Shown here: positions 6,896 to 15,115 of the stretch, in pieces
How positions within the stretch are numbered: the first letter of the stretch is position 1
Layout of the letters: each line of letters starts with the position of its first letter
Assembly (NCBI GenBank): GCA_947177105.1
Contig: CAMWTF010000007.1
Location: 1-22,113, forward strand
Direction of reading: 5' to 3'
Origin: an uncultured Lachnospiraceae bacterium
GTDB taxonomy: Bacteria > Bacillota > Clostridia > Lachnospirales > Lachnospiraceae
Length of the DNA: 22,113 bases
Translations under genes and position numbers: made by a program
The notes under the pieces: model-generated
What the model saw: the letters and a program-made list of their open reading frames with translations, nothing else
Database searches by the model: none
What the model was told of the DNA's origin: nothing

Positions 6896-8275
6896 TTACT
6901 GTATTGCCGCCGGATCCGGCGCGGCAGTAGGTTCAGGCGTGGCTGCAAGAGGCTGGGTGTCTGTATCGGCAGTATCGAGGCCCGGCAGCAGCTCCGCAAA
7001 GGAATAGGTGATATCCTTGTACTCCCCGTCAACGGAGATAGTGTAGCTGCGGGTCTGACAACCGCTGCGGCGCAGAGTGATAATATGGCTGCCTTCGCTC
7101 TTGGCAAAGCTGGTGGGGGCAATTCCCACGTAGTTGCCGTCCAGATACACCTCCGCAAACTCCGGCGCATCCACAAACACCTTGTACTGGGCCAGCTTCT
7201 CCTTCTCCTCCAGCTCGTCATTCTCTTTGTCCGCGTCCACCGCATCCAGCGTAAAGCTCAGTCCCCCCGAGGGCTGTGCCACTTTGATATAAGTGGTAAT
7301 GGTCTGGTAGCCATTGGATCTGACCATTACTTGATGAATACCATATTCCAGAGTCACCGGGGCGGAAGGATCCGCCTTTTCTCCGTCAATATACAGCTTC
7401 GCTCCGGAGGGTTCCAGCGTAAACACGACGGTGCCGTACTCGATCTCCGGCACCTCCAGATCCCCGATGTCCAGTGTGGTTTCCTCCCCCCGCCGGATGG
7501 TCACTTCCTTGGTGCCGCCTCCGCCCCGTTTGCGCACTCTTATCTCATAATTGCCTTCCGGCACTGTCAACAGCATGTCCTCCTCAATCCGGCGCGCGCT
7601 GATTTGACCGATTTCCATATCGCCGCCTATAAACTTCTCCTCATTCTTAAGCCGCAGATAGCCATGTCCCCGTTCTACCTCAATGCTGTAAATGCTGCTG
7701 CCGATACCCTTGAAGGTCAGCACATCCACCGGGTTAAGCTCCATGGCCTCTATCTGCATATCCTGAGACAGATAGATGGTTTCATCCGTCAGTTTGTACA
7801 CGTCCTCCCCGATGGTCACTTCTCCCCGCCGCAGATCAATCTCATAGCGGGAGGCATCGGCATACTCCCAGGACGAAGGGCTGATCTGCATGGTATTCAC
7901 TCTCTTCTTGGAACGCAGAAAAGTCACGTCCACAATGTCGCCCAGCATAATCTGCTCCAGGGATACAGGCTCCCCGAACTTGTCATACAGGTTGCTGGTG
8001 CCCTCCACCGACAACGTATAAGTCCGGCCCAGATCCAGGTTCAGCAGCGTTACCGTACTCTCCTTGCTGTCTCTCTTCACCACCACCGCAGTATCCGCGG
8101 AATCATAGCTGTTAGGGCCCGCAGGGACAAAGCCTGTGCCCGGCTGCTCCTGGGGAGCCGGGAGAGCAGGCTGTCCTGCCTGGCTGCCGGGCATAATGCT
8201 GCAGGCCGTCAACAGCCCCAGCGTACATGCCAGCATAAGTATTCCCATGATGATTCTCTTTCGTCTCTCTGCCAT
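6896..8275 (-). CDS. Surface lipoprotein with two PEGA domains
   Basis: This 459-residue lipoprotein begins with a basic stretch, a hydrophobic segment and the lipobox LLTAC with C25 as the lipidated residue. Residues about 55-250 form a region I cannot name, rich in short beta strands (VTLLNLDLGRTYTLSVEG, MLGDIVDVTFLRSKKRVN). Two PEGA-type modules follow: one with GTVVFTLEPSGAKLYIDGEK and one with VFVDAPEFAEVYLDGNYVG, each ending in a YxxxxxYI-like strand. The C-terminus is Pro/Ala/Thr rich. PEGA domains are small beta folds thought to bind surface polymers; no enzymatic residues are visible. It lies 33 bases after the CotS-like gene on the same strand and before HU, with AGAGGT before the ATG. 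A spore-envelope role is possible from its neighbour but unproven. Confidence 0.88.
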   Translation of the reverse strand: MAERRKRIIMGILMLACTLGLLTACSIMPGSQAGQPALPAPQEQPGTGFVPAGPNSYDSADTAVVVKRDSKESTVTLLNLDLGRTYTLSVEGTSNLYDKFGEPVSLEQIMLGDIVDVTFLRSKKRVNTMQISPSSWEYADASRYEIDLRRGEVTIGEDVYKLTDETIYLSQDMQIEAMELNPVDVLTFKGIGSSIYSIEVERGHGYLRLKNEEKFIGGDMEIGQISARRIEEDMLLTVPEGNYEIRVRKRGGGGTKEVTIRRGEETTLDIGDLEVPEIEYGTVVFTLEPSGAKLYIDGEKADPSAPVTLEYGIHQVMVRSNGYQTITTYIKVAQPSGGLSFTLDAVDADKENDELEEKEKLAQYKVFVDAPEFAEVYLDGNYVGIAPTSFAKSEGSHIITLRRSGCQTRSYTISVDGEYKDITYSFAELLPGLDTADTDTQPLAATPEPTAAPDPAAIQ

Positions 8276-8308
8276 ATTACCTCTTTCCTGCCTAAGTCAG
8301 ATTTTGCC

Positions 8309-9298
8309 TTATATCTGAAACACATTCTCCAAAAAGCTCTTTTTTTGCTGTTCCTGAGCCAGCAGCTTATCCAGCTTTTCCTGGTTGCGCTGAGGAATCC
8401 AAGCCTTGCCGGAATTGTAGTAAAAATTGACGATTTTCCAAAATTTCTCCGGATAAGCCAGCCGATAATACAAGTCAATGTATGCATAGGCGCTGATGGG
8501 CTCTATCTTTTCATACGCCGTCATCAGTTCCCGGCCCAGCGTCACGGGCCAGTCGGTTTTCTCCAGTAGCTTGCGCATGAGCAGATAGAGATCTCTGATC
8601 TGTCTGTCCCGAAGGCATTTTTCAAAATTGACAATATACATGCCCTGGCTGCCCCAAAGGATGTTGTGATACTGGTAATCCCCGTGGCAATAGGTATATT
8701 CCTCCTGCTTTGGGTGCCCTCCGGACAAACTCTCCTCATAGGTCCCCCAGTTCTCCGTCACCTCTCTGGCCTGCTTGATAAAATAATCCATGCAGCCCAG
8801 CAGACTGTACTCAAACTGGGTCTTCTGGCTCTTTTTGCGCAGGAACCTCTGCACCTTAACCAATTCTCTGTTATGCTTCTCATACTCCTGCAGCGGGGAA
8901 AACTGCATCAGCGCGGGACAATCCTCCTGTGGCTCCAGCACCATGCATTGGTGCAGCTTTGCCAGAGTTTTCACGGCTTCCTGACACTCTCCCCGGTCAT
9001 AGATATTGCACTCGCGGCCCTCGCAGCAGGTCTTGAGAATGTAGGCCGTGCCGTCGTTTTCCCGCACACACAACGCCCCCTCCCGGGTGGGAACCAGCGT
9101 CTCCGCGGACACTCCTCCCTGACACTTAATTCGGGACAGAAGTCTTTCAATCAGCGTCAGCTTCGCCTCGTTGCCTTCATATTCTTTAAATACCAGCAGA
9201 CCCTTATCCGTGTCACACAGGATCACACCCCTGCCCTTCCTCGTCCGCAGGATCTCCACATCATACTGCTCCAGCAAAGCCACCGCTCTATCATTCAC
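8309..9298 (-). CDS. CotS-family spore coat protein, kinase-like fold
   Basis: The 329-residue protein belongs to the CotS/YutH group, which has the aminoglycoside phosphotransferase fold. The N-lobe (about 1-85) holds LLVFKEYEGNEAKLTLIERLL, in which the FK lysine would be the ATP-contacting residue. The catalytic loop is CHGDYQYHNIL, with H205, D207 and N212 all present. The downstream metal-binding motif normally read as DFE/DFD is IVNFEKC here, with N224 in place of Asp. Enzyme activity is therefore uncertain. The C-terminal YYRLAYPEKFWKIVNFYYNS is typical of CotS proteins. GGGAGG lies 12 bases before the ATG. The gene is 81 bases downstream of cca and 33 bases upstream of the PEGA lipoprotein. 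Just upstream lies CATAAGATA, which fits a sigma-K -10, but no correctly spaced -35 was found. Confidence 0.88.
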   Translation of the reverse strand: MNDRAVALLEQYDVEILRTRKGRGVILCDTDKGLLVFKEYEGNEAKLTLIERLLSRIKCQGGVSAETLVPTREGALCVRENDGTAYILKTCCEGRECNIYDRGECQEAVKTLAKLHQCMVLEPQEDCPALMQFSPLQEYEKHNRELVKVQRFLRKKSQKTQFEYSLLGCMDYFIKQAREVTENWGTYEESLSGGHPKQEEYTYCHGDYQYHNILWGSQGMYIVNFEKCLRDRQIRDLYLLMRKLLEKTDWPVTLGRELMTAYEKIEPISAYAYIDLYYRLAYPEKFWKIVNFYYNSGKAWIPQRNQEKLDKLLAQEQQKKSFLENVFQI

Positions 9299-9379
9299 GA
9301 CCTGTACCTCCCATAATATTTGAAGTTCCGGCGCACCCCTGCCCCGGCCCTATCCTATCTTATGAGAGCCCTTAAGAAC

Positions 9380-10714
9380 TTATGTTACTTTCAGAAAAAT
9401 CGTAAGCAGCTTTTCCCGGGTATTATCCTCCGGCGTTTCCAGCACATGCTCTAACATCCGCTGTAGTATGGCGCCCAACTCCGGCCCTGGCTTTACCCCG
9501 GCTGCAATCAGGTCCTTGCCGCCCACAGCCAGATCCTTTAGGGAGATACACTGTCCCCTGGCTACAATGCCGCGGTATTCCCTGTCCCAGGCATCCACCA
9601 GCTCCAGCTTCTCCCTGCGCAGATGCTCGCTCTGGGCCATGATATCCGCCCGCTTGACAATGAGCAGCTTTGCAAAAATGTCCTCGCCAATTCTGTTCAT
9701 CGCCCGACGCACAATGGCAGGAGTGGGACTTACATTGTTGCCATAATCGTGAAATTCCACCAGGCGCCGGACAGTGACAATCGTATCATTGTCAAGCTTA
9801 AGACGCCGCAGGATCTCCTCCGCCATCCTGGCGCTCACCGCTGGATGTCCATGGAAATGGGTGATACCCTCGCTGTCCCTCTCCAGTGTCTGCGGTTTTC
9901 CGATATCGTGCAACAGCATGGCAAAACGCATATCCTTTACCGCAGGAACGCCCCAAAGACTGTGCAGGATATGCTCCCCCACCGTATAACAGTGATGGGG
10001 GTGGTTCTGGGGCGTCTCCATACAGCAATCCAGTTCCGGCAGGATCACGGCAGTGACACCCATGTCACATGCCTGCCGCAGATAGTCGGGATGGGGAGAA
10101 AGCAGAAGTTTTACCAGTTCCACCGCAATCCGCTCCGCACTTATGGCGGCCAGGCTGGGGGCAAGTTCCCGTATGGCCTGCTGTGTCTCCTCCTCAATGG
10201 TATAGCCCAGCTGTGCGGAGAACCGCAGGGCCCGGAGGATACGCAGGGCATCCTCAGTAAAGCGCTCCCTGGCACAGCCCACGCAGCGAATCACTCCCCG
10301 CCGGATATCTCCCATACCGTCAAAGGCGTCCACCAGCCCTGAGGTCTCGTTGTAAGCCATGGCGTTGATGGTAAAATCCCTGCGCTGCAAGTCCTCCACC
10401 AGCCGGGAGGTGAATACTACCTCCTTGGGATGCCTGTGATCCTCATACTCTCCGTCAATGCGGTAAGTGGTAACCTCATAGCCCTCCCGCTCCAGCATCA
10501 CCGTCACTGTTCCGTGGGCAATGCCCGTGTCCACCGTGCGGCTAAACAGCGCTTTCACCTGCTCCGGCCTGGCGGAGGTGGTGATGTCCCAGTCGCTGGG
10601 CTCCCGGCCCAGGATACTGTCCCGGATACAGCCGCCCACCGCATAGGCTTCAAAGCCAGCCTCCGTGATTCTGTCTATAATATATTTTACCTTTTCCGGC
10701 AGATTTATTACCAT
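9380..10714 (-). CDS. cca: CCA tRNA nucleotidyltransferase
   Basis: This enzyme adds or repairs the 3' CCA end of tRNAs. The 444-residue protein has the class II nucleotidyltransferase head with GG at residues 27-28 (VGGCIRDSILG) and the catalytic pair D41/D43 in DWDIT, then RRDFTINAMAYN and the template region ERFTEDALRILRALRFSAQL. A C-terminal HD domain follows with H269-D270 in LLHDIGKPQTL, so this is the HD-containing type, which may also hydrolyse phosphate from damaged tRNA ends. AGGAGA lies five bases before the ATG. It starts 14 bases after the HAD phosphatase stop, indicating an operon. No second copy is seen in the window. Confidence 0.97.
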   Translation of the reverse strand: MVINLPEKVKYIIDRITEAGFEAYAVGGCIRDSILGREPSDWDITTSARPEQVKALFSRTVDTGIAHGTVTVMLEREGYEVTTYRIDGEYEDHRHPKEVVFTSRLVEDLQRRDFTINAMAYNETSGLVDAFDGMGDIRRGVIRCVGCARERFTEDALRILRALRFSAQLGYTIEEETQQAIRELAPSLAAISAERIAVELVKLLLSPHPDYLRQACDMGVTAVILPELDCCMETPQNHPHHCYTVGEHILHSLWGVPAVKDMRFAMLLHDIGKPQTLERDSEGITHFHGHPAVSARMAEEILRRLKLDNDTIVTVRRLVEFHDYGNNVSPTPAIVRRAMNRIGEDIFAKLLIVKRADIMAQSEHLRREKLELVDAWDREYRGIVARGQCISLKDLAVGGKDLIAAGVKPGPELGAILQRMLEHVLETPEDNTREKLLTIFLKVT

Positions 10715-10728
10715 ATCACTCTCCTGTA

Positions 10729-11535
10729 TTAACTCATAAATTCCCGAATGACAGAAACAATGCCGTCCTCATCATTGCTGGCAGTGATATAGTCCGCCGC
10801 CTCTTTCACCGCAGGCTGGGCATTGGCCATGGCCACACCCAGTCCCGCGTAACGGATCATGGAAATGTCATTGAAACCGTCTCCGCAGCAGATCACATGT
10901 TCCCTGTCCACACCTATGACCGGCAGCATCTGTTCTATGGAACTGGCCTTGTCCACGCCCCGGGGCATGATCTCCACAAAAAAGGGTTCGGATCGGTAGA
11001 TGCTGGCCATTGAGTCATACTTCTCCTGAAGCTCCCGCTCATAGACGGCCGCCTGCTCTCCCGGCGCCGTCAGCAGGCATTTCTGTATATCGAAGTCCAC
11101 GAACTTGGGAAAATTCTCCACCACCCGAATGGGCAGTCCGTTGATCCTGGCCTCCAGCCGCACATATTCGTCTGGTTCAAAGGCGGAGATCACCGTGTCC
11201 CACAGATAGGTGATCAGTCCCATGTGGCGCTCTTTGGCATAGCGGTACAGCCCCGGCACCAGGCTTATGGGGAGATTTCTCTGGTAAATCACCTCGCCGG
11301 TGCGGCATTCCACGATCCGGGCGCCGTTGAAGGAGAGCAGATAGCCGCCGTACCGGGCCAGTTCCAGTTCTTCCTCATAGCGGCGCATACCTGGCGTAGG
11401 TCTGCCGGAGGCCAGCATGACCTTGTGCCCTCTCATCACCGCATCCCATATAGCCTGCCGGGTGTTGTCCGTGATCTCTTTTTTGGAATTGGTCAGTGTG
11501 CCGTCGATGTCCAGCACCAGAACTTTTTTATCCAT
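10729..11535 (-). CDS. Cof-type HAD-IIB family phosphatase
   Basis: This 268-residue HAD hydrolase probably acts on sugar phosphates or a related small metabolite. Motif I is VLDIDGTLTNS with the nucleophile and acid aspartates near residues 9 and 11; motif II is VMLASGRPT; the late motifs are CCGDGFNDISMIRYAG followed by LGVAMANAQPAVKEAADYIT, characteristic of the Cof/YbiV (IIB cap) group. The middle third is the alpha/beta cap that decides substrate, which cannot be predicted from sequence. AGGAAG precedes the ATG. It probably forms an operon with cca, and is separated from the foldase gene upstream by 136 bases with two hairpins. Confidence 0.94.
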   Translation of the reverse strand: MDKKVLVLDIDGTLTNSKKEITDNTRQAIWDAVMRGHKVMLASGRPTPGMRRYEEELELARYGGYLLSFNGARIVECRTGEVIYQRNLPISLVPGLYRYAKERHMGLITYLWDTVISAFEPDEYVRLEARINGLPIRVVENFPKFVDFDIQKCLLTAPGEQAAVYERELQEKYDSMASIYRSEPFFVEIMPRGVDKASSIEQMLPVIGVDREHVICCGDGFNDISMIRYAGLGVAMANAQPAVKEAADYITASNDEDGIVSVIREFMS

Positions 11536-11563
11536 ACTTATCTTCCTGCCTTGTAAATCGGTT

Positions 11564-11645
11564 TCAGCGACAGAAGGGAATGCCTGCTGTCGCTGATCCT
11601 ATTGTCATCCTGACTTTTTGTTCTGCCGGGAATCCCTTCCCGCAG
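11564..11645. repeat. Two hairpins in the foldase-HAD intergenic region
   Basis: TCAGCGACAG (11564-11573) pairs perfectly with CTGTCGCTGA (11587-11596). A second stem, CTGCCGGGAA (11623-11632) with TTCCCGCAG (11637-11645), has one bulged base. Neither is followed by a good U-tract on the minus strand, so they are weak terminator candidates; they may act as processing or attenuation structures between the foldase and the HAD-cca operon. Confidence 0.5.
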
Positions 11646-11671
11646 GGTCTGTCTTTAATAGCTCTTTTTAT

Positions 11672-13264
11672 TTACCCTACATCTTCTCCGGTGGAAACCG
11701 CCGGATCCTCTGTGGTATCCGCAGAGGCGTCAGATGAACTTTCCGAAGCGTCCTCCTGACCTTCTGTGCTTTCCTGCTGGTCGGCCGCCTCGGACGCAGC
11801 GGCCTCTACCTTCAGGTAATTCAAATTCCCTTTGGGATCTTCCACCGTTATGGGCTCGCTGATGCGTTCCAGATAATCCAGCATGGCCTGACTAAGCAGC
11901 AGATCATGGACGCTCAGTTTCCAAATGGGATCATTGGGACCTACATAGTAAAATACATAGTTAGAGCCGTTTTCCTCCGTAAAGGCGGCGGCATCTCCGG
12001 CCTTGCGGGCAGTGTCACCCAGCCATGCGTTTATCTCCTCGCTCATGCTGTCAGTGCGCAGGCCCTCATACAGACCGCCCTCCACATTGTTTTCGCCATA
12101 TCGCCCGCACAGCTCAATGAAACTTTCCTCCGTGGCCGGACCGCTCTGCCACTCCGTCAGAATGCTTTGGGCATCGGCGGACATGGTGGCAATAACACGG
12201 GCATCCACAGTGGGAGTCTCCACCCGGTATCTCTGGTCAAAGCCCGCTACAAGGTATCGGTGATTAGCGGAATCCTCCACCACAGTGGTGTCCCCCTTCA
12301 CTCTGGCCTGGTCAAACAGCCAGTCTCCCAGAAGGGAATTGGCATAGCTATAGCTCTGGGCCTCATAAAGATCGCCCCCGGCCAGGATTGTGATTTCCGC
12401 TGTATCTGCCGTCTTCTTAGCCTTCTCCATGGCAGCGGCAATCTCCTCCTCTGTGGGCTGGTATGCCACTTCATTGCCATCCGCATCCAGAGTGGGGTTT
12501 CCGTCCGGCGCCGCCGTGGGAATCTCTGCCTCCACGATGGTCATATGGTAATCCACCACATCATACTCGTTCTTGTTCTCCTCATAATAACTGTCAATCT
12601 CGGCATCGGAGGGTTCAAATGAATCCTCCATCTGCTCATAGTAGGCGGTGGTGAAAATGCCCTCCCGGATCACGTTCTCCAGACGGGACTCTGTGGCATA
12701 GCTGCCGAACATACTCTTGAGAAATTTGTTCAGGGACATACTGTTTTCGGCAGCGCTGCTCCTGAGTTCTTCCATGCTCTGCGCATACTCTTCGTCCGTG
12801 TTATAGGTAAATCCCGCCGCCTGGGCCTCGGCCTTCATGGCCTTGGTGCTTCGGATGTTGTCCACGGCCTGCTGTTCAAAGTAATCCCGGAAAGTAAGAT
12901 CAGTGGAGTACATCTGGCTGTCAATATTGCTGGTATCCATTCCCATCATGGACAGGTAATAGCCGTACTGGGCTATATAACTGGTCCTGGCCATAGCATA
13001 GTGATAGTCAAAATCCACCTTGGTTACTTTCTCACCGCCCACGGTGATATAAGCGCCGTTCACCGCCACATAATTCCGAATGGGGAAGGAAAGCACGAAT
13101 GCCGCCACAAGCACCACTATAGCAATGCCGATTATGTTGCTCCACTGTTTCTGGGCTTTGGCCCTTTTCTCCTGTTCCTGGTAAGCCTGCATCTTGCGGT
13201 CATACTTGGTCATGACCTTGGACTCCTTTTGGGGAGTTTCCTGTTGCGTGTTCTTTTTGGACAT
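11672..13264 (-). CDS. Membrane-anchored SurA/PrsA-like foldase (parvulin-type, divergent)
   Basis: The 530-residue protein has a basic cytoplasmic N-terminus, one membrane helix (about residues 44-61, IIGIAIVVLVAAFVLSF) and a large extracytoplasmic part. That part resembles the SurA/PrsA chaperone arrangement: helical segments about 85-235 (FRDYFEQQAVDNIRSTKAMK, EIDSYYEENKNEYDVVDYHM), then a region that could be a parvulin domain, ending VFYYVGPNDPIWKL. The usual parvulin signatures (HILV and similar) are not obvious, so prolyl isomerase activity is doubtful and it may act as a holdase. The last 45 residues are a Ser/Glu/Asp-rich disordered tail. The gene starts 33 bases after the M3 peptidase stop, with AGAGGAAAA as ribosome site, suggesting co-transcription. 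Confidence 0.85.
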   Translation of the reverse strand: MSKKNTQQETPQKESKVMTKYDRKMQAYQEQEKRAKAQKQWSNIIGIAIVVLVAAFVLSFPIRNYVAVNGAYITVGGEKVTKVDFDYHYAMARTSYIAQYGYYLSMMGMDTSNIDSQMYSTDLTFRDYFEQQAVDNIRSTKAMKAEAQAAGFTYNTDEEYAQSMEELRSSAAENSMSLNKFLKSMFGSYATESRLENVIREGIFTTAYYEQMEDSFEPSDAEIDSYYEENKNEYDVVDYHMTIVEAEIPTAAPDGNPTLDADGNEVAYQPTEEEIAAAMEKAKKTADTAEITILAGGDLYEAQSYSYANSLLGDWLFDQARVKGDTTVVEDSANHRYLVAGFDQRYRVETPTVDARVIATMSADAQSILTEWQSGPATEESFIELCGRYGENNVEGGLYEGLRTDSMSEEINAWLGDTARKAGDAAAFTEENGSNYVFYYVGPNDPIWKLSVHDLLLSQAMLDYLERISEPITVEDPKGNLNYLKVEAAASEAADQQESTEGQEDASESSSDASADTTEDPAVSTGEDVG

Positions 13265-13297
13265 TTCTATTTTCCTCTCTGATTCCGGTTCAATATT

Positions 13298-14968
13298 TTA
13301 TAATGATGCCTCCAGGCTCTCTACCAGGCGCTGGATGCAGCCATCCTCGAAGGGATTTTCCAACCCTACGGCTGGAATCATCCTGGTGTAGAAATCACTG
13401 GCGGACAGCTTGCAGAGCTTTAAATAGGAAGCCCATGCCTCCTCAAAATTCTTGTCCTTCCAGATCTTGTATTGCAAAGCGCAGGTCTGCGCTAAGCAGT
13501 AGTCAATATAGTACAGCGGCGCATTATAGATGTGCAGCTGCTGCTGCCAATAAGCGCCTTTCCCGAAGAAGGGATTATCCTCATAGTCCATGTGGGGTCT
13601 GTACTCCGCCTCCAGCTGGAGCCATGCCGTATGGCGCTGGGCCGGAGTCATATCCGGATTCTCGTACACGATGTGCTGGAACTCGTCCACCATACAGCCA
13701 TAGGGGATAAAGATGGCGGAGTCCTCCAAGTGCATGTCAATATAATCCTGTTTCCTGTCGCCGAAAAACAGATCCATCCATTTCTCCGTGAGAAACTCCA
13801 TGGACATGGAGTGGATCTCCGCCGTCTCCATGCCGATATCCGCATGTTCACGGATGGGATCCTGTCCGGACAGATAGCCCTGAAATGCATGTCCGCACTC
13901 ATGGGTAATCACTTTCAAATCACCACTGGTGCCGTTGAAATTGGCAAAGATAAAGGGAGAGTGGTAATCCGGCATATAAGTCATATAGCCGCCGGCCCGC
14001 TTATTCTTGCGGCCCAGCACGTCAAACAGCTGGTTATCCATCATGAAATCAAAAAACTCACCTGTCTCCGGGGACAGTTCCCGGTACATCTTCTGGCCTG
14101 CCGACAGGATTTCCTCCGGGGTGCCTGCAGGGGAAGGATTGCCCTGGGGAAAAGACATATCCATATCAATATAGCTCAGCTTCTCCAGACCCAGGCGTTT
14201 TCTGCGGCGCTCATGCAGCTTCTCCGCAAAGGGTACAAAGTACTGCTTGATCTGCCTGCGGAAACTCTCCACTTCCTTCTGCCCATAGCAGTTGCGGCCC
14301 ATGCGGTAATAGCCCAGTTCCAGATAATTCTCATAGCCCATGGCCCTGGCCTGGGCAGTGCGGTTCTTTACCAGCTTATCGTAGATCTCGTCCAGCTTCT
14401 GGGCATTCTCCAGATAGAACTCTGTCTTTTTCTGCCACGCCTGTCTGCGGACCTCCCGATCCGAACTCACCAGATAGGGACGCAGCAGGGACAGATTCAG
14501 TTCTTTTCCGTCAAACTGGATCTTGGCGCTGGCGATCAGCTGGTCATACTCCGTGGTCAGTGCGTTTTCCTCCTGGGACAGGGTGATCACTCTCTCGTCA
14601 AAGGCTTTCATGGCCACTTCCATGTTCTTGAAAGCCACGGGCCCTATCTTGCTCTCCAGGTAATCCCTATAGGGGGATTCATAGAGTTTCTGCATGTATT
14701 CCAGCACCTGGTTCTGGAATATGGGACCCATCTCATCGTAGTATTTGCGCTCTTTTTCATAAAATTCATCCACCGTGTTGATATCGTGGCGGATATGGCC
14801 GATAGTCATCAGGGTATTCACATGGTCCGTCAGCGCATAGTACCGCTGGTGTACGGCAAACTGCTCCTCGCCGCTCTTTGCCTCCTCCAGTTCCCGGATC
14901 AAGCCGGAAAGCTCTTTCCCCACTTTTTCAAAGTCTACTCGTTCATAGGGCATATCACTGAATTTCAT
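13298..14968 (-). CDS. M3 family oligoendopeptidase (PepF-like)
   Basis: This 556-residue cytosolic zinc metallopeptidase cleaves short peptides. The zinc-binding HExxH motif is H356-E357-C-G-H360 in VITHECGHAFQGYL, and the third ligand should be the Glu in the following helix, METAEIHSMSMEFLT, as in the M3 family. The N-terminal helical domain (about 1-200) is the usual PepF lid, and the substrate loop YMTYMPDYHSPFIFANFNGTS is present. Length and layout match the M3 oligoendopeptidase group. There is no signal peptide. GAGAGGAG lies seven bases before the ATG, and a consensus promoter is upstream. It leads the transcription unit that probably includes the foldase. Confidence 0.95.
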   Translation of the reverse strand: MKFSDMPYERVDFEKVGKELSGLIRELEEAKSGEEQFAVHQRYYALTDHVNTLMTIGHIRHDINTVDEFYEKERKYYDEMGPIFQNQVLEYMQKLYESPYRDYLESKIGPVAFKNMEVAMKAFDERVITLSQEENALTTEYDQLIASAKIQFDGKELNLSLLRPYLVSSDREVRRQAWQKKTEFYLENAQKLDEIYDKLVKNRTAQARAMGYENYLELGYYRMGRNCYGQKEVESFRRQIKQYFVPFAEKLHERRRKRLGLEKLSYIDMDMSFPQGNPSPAGTPEEILSAGQKMYRELSPETGEFFDFMMDNQLFDVLGRKNKRAGGYMTYMPDYHSPFIFANFNGTSGDLKVITHECGHAFQGYLSGQDPIREHADIGMETAEIHSMSMEFLTEKWMDLFFGDRKQDYIDMHLEDSAIFIPYGCMVDEFQHIVYENPDMTPAQRHTAWLQLEAEYRPHMDYEDNPFFGKGAYWQQQLHIYNAPLYYIDYCLAQTCALQYKIWKDKNFEEAWASYLKLCKLSASDFYTRMIPAVGLENPFEDGCIQRLVESLEASL

Positions 14969-15022
14969 ATGATTTCTCCTCTCATTGCCCGCTGATAGTT
15001 ATGCTGGCTATTCTAACATAAC

Positions 15023-15051
15023 ATCATACCTTCTTTTCCGGGAATTGTAAA
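15023..15051 (-). promoter_or_regulatory. Sigma-A promoter of the M3 peptidase gene
   Basis: On the minus strand TTTACA (15051-15046) and TATGAT (15028-15023) are 17 bases apart, a near-consensus sigma-A promoter about 55 bases before the peptidase ATG. It is divergent from the promoter of the structured RNA; the two -35 elements are only about 30 bases apart. Confidence 0.75.
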
Positions 15052-15081
15052 CCTTTTCACAAAATTTTCACCTTTAAATTC

Positions 15082-15109
15082 TTGCATTTATCATTTGTTT
15101 TTCTATAAT
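15082..15109 (+). promoter_or_regulatory. Sigma-A promoter of the 6S-like RNA
   Basis: TTGCAT (15082-15087) and a perfect TATAAT (15104-15109) are separated by 16 bases. Transcription would begin near 15116, just before the closing stem of the structured RNA, leaving a 5' end of about ten unpaired bases. Confidence 0.7.
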
Positions 15110-15115
15110 TAGATT

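Noticed and set aside
6716..8569. 617-codon open frame on the plus strand opposite the PEGA and CotS-like genes
   Set aside because: It is antisense to well-supported minus-strand genes, rich in His/Arg/Leu as expected for a mirrored frame, and has no recognisable domain. It also crosses the PEGA/CotS junction.
13532..14995. 487-codon open frame on the plus strand
   Set aside because: It is a shadow of the M3 peptidase gene, which has an intact HExxH motif, promoter and ribosome site.
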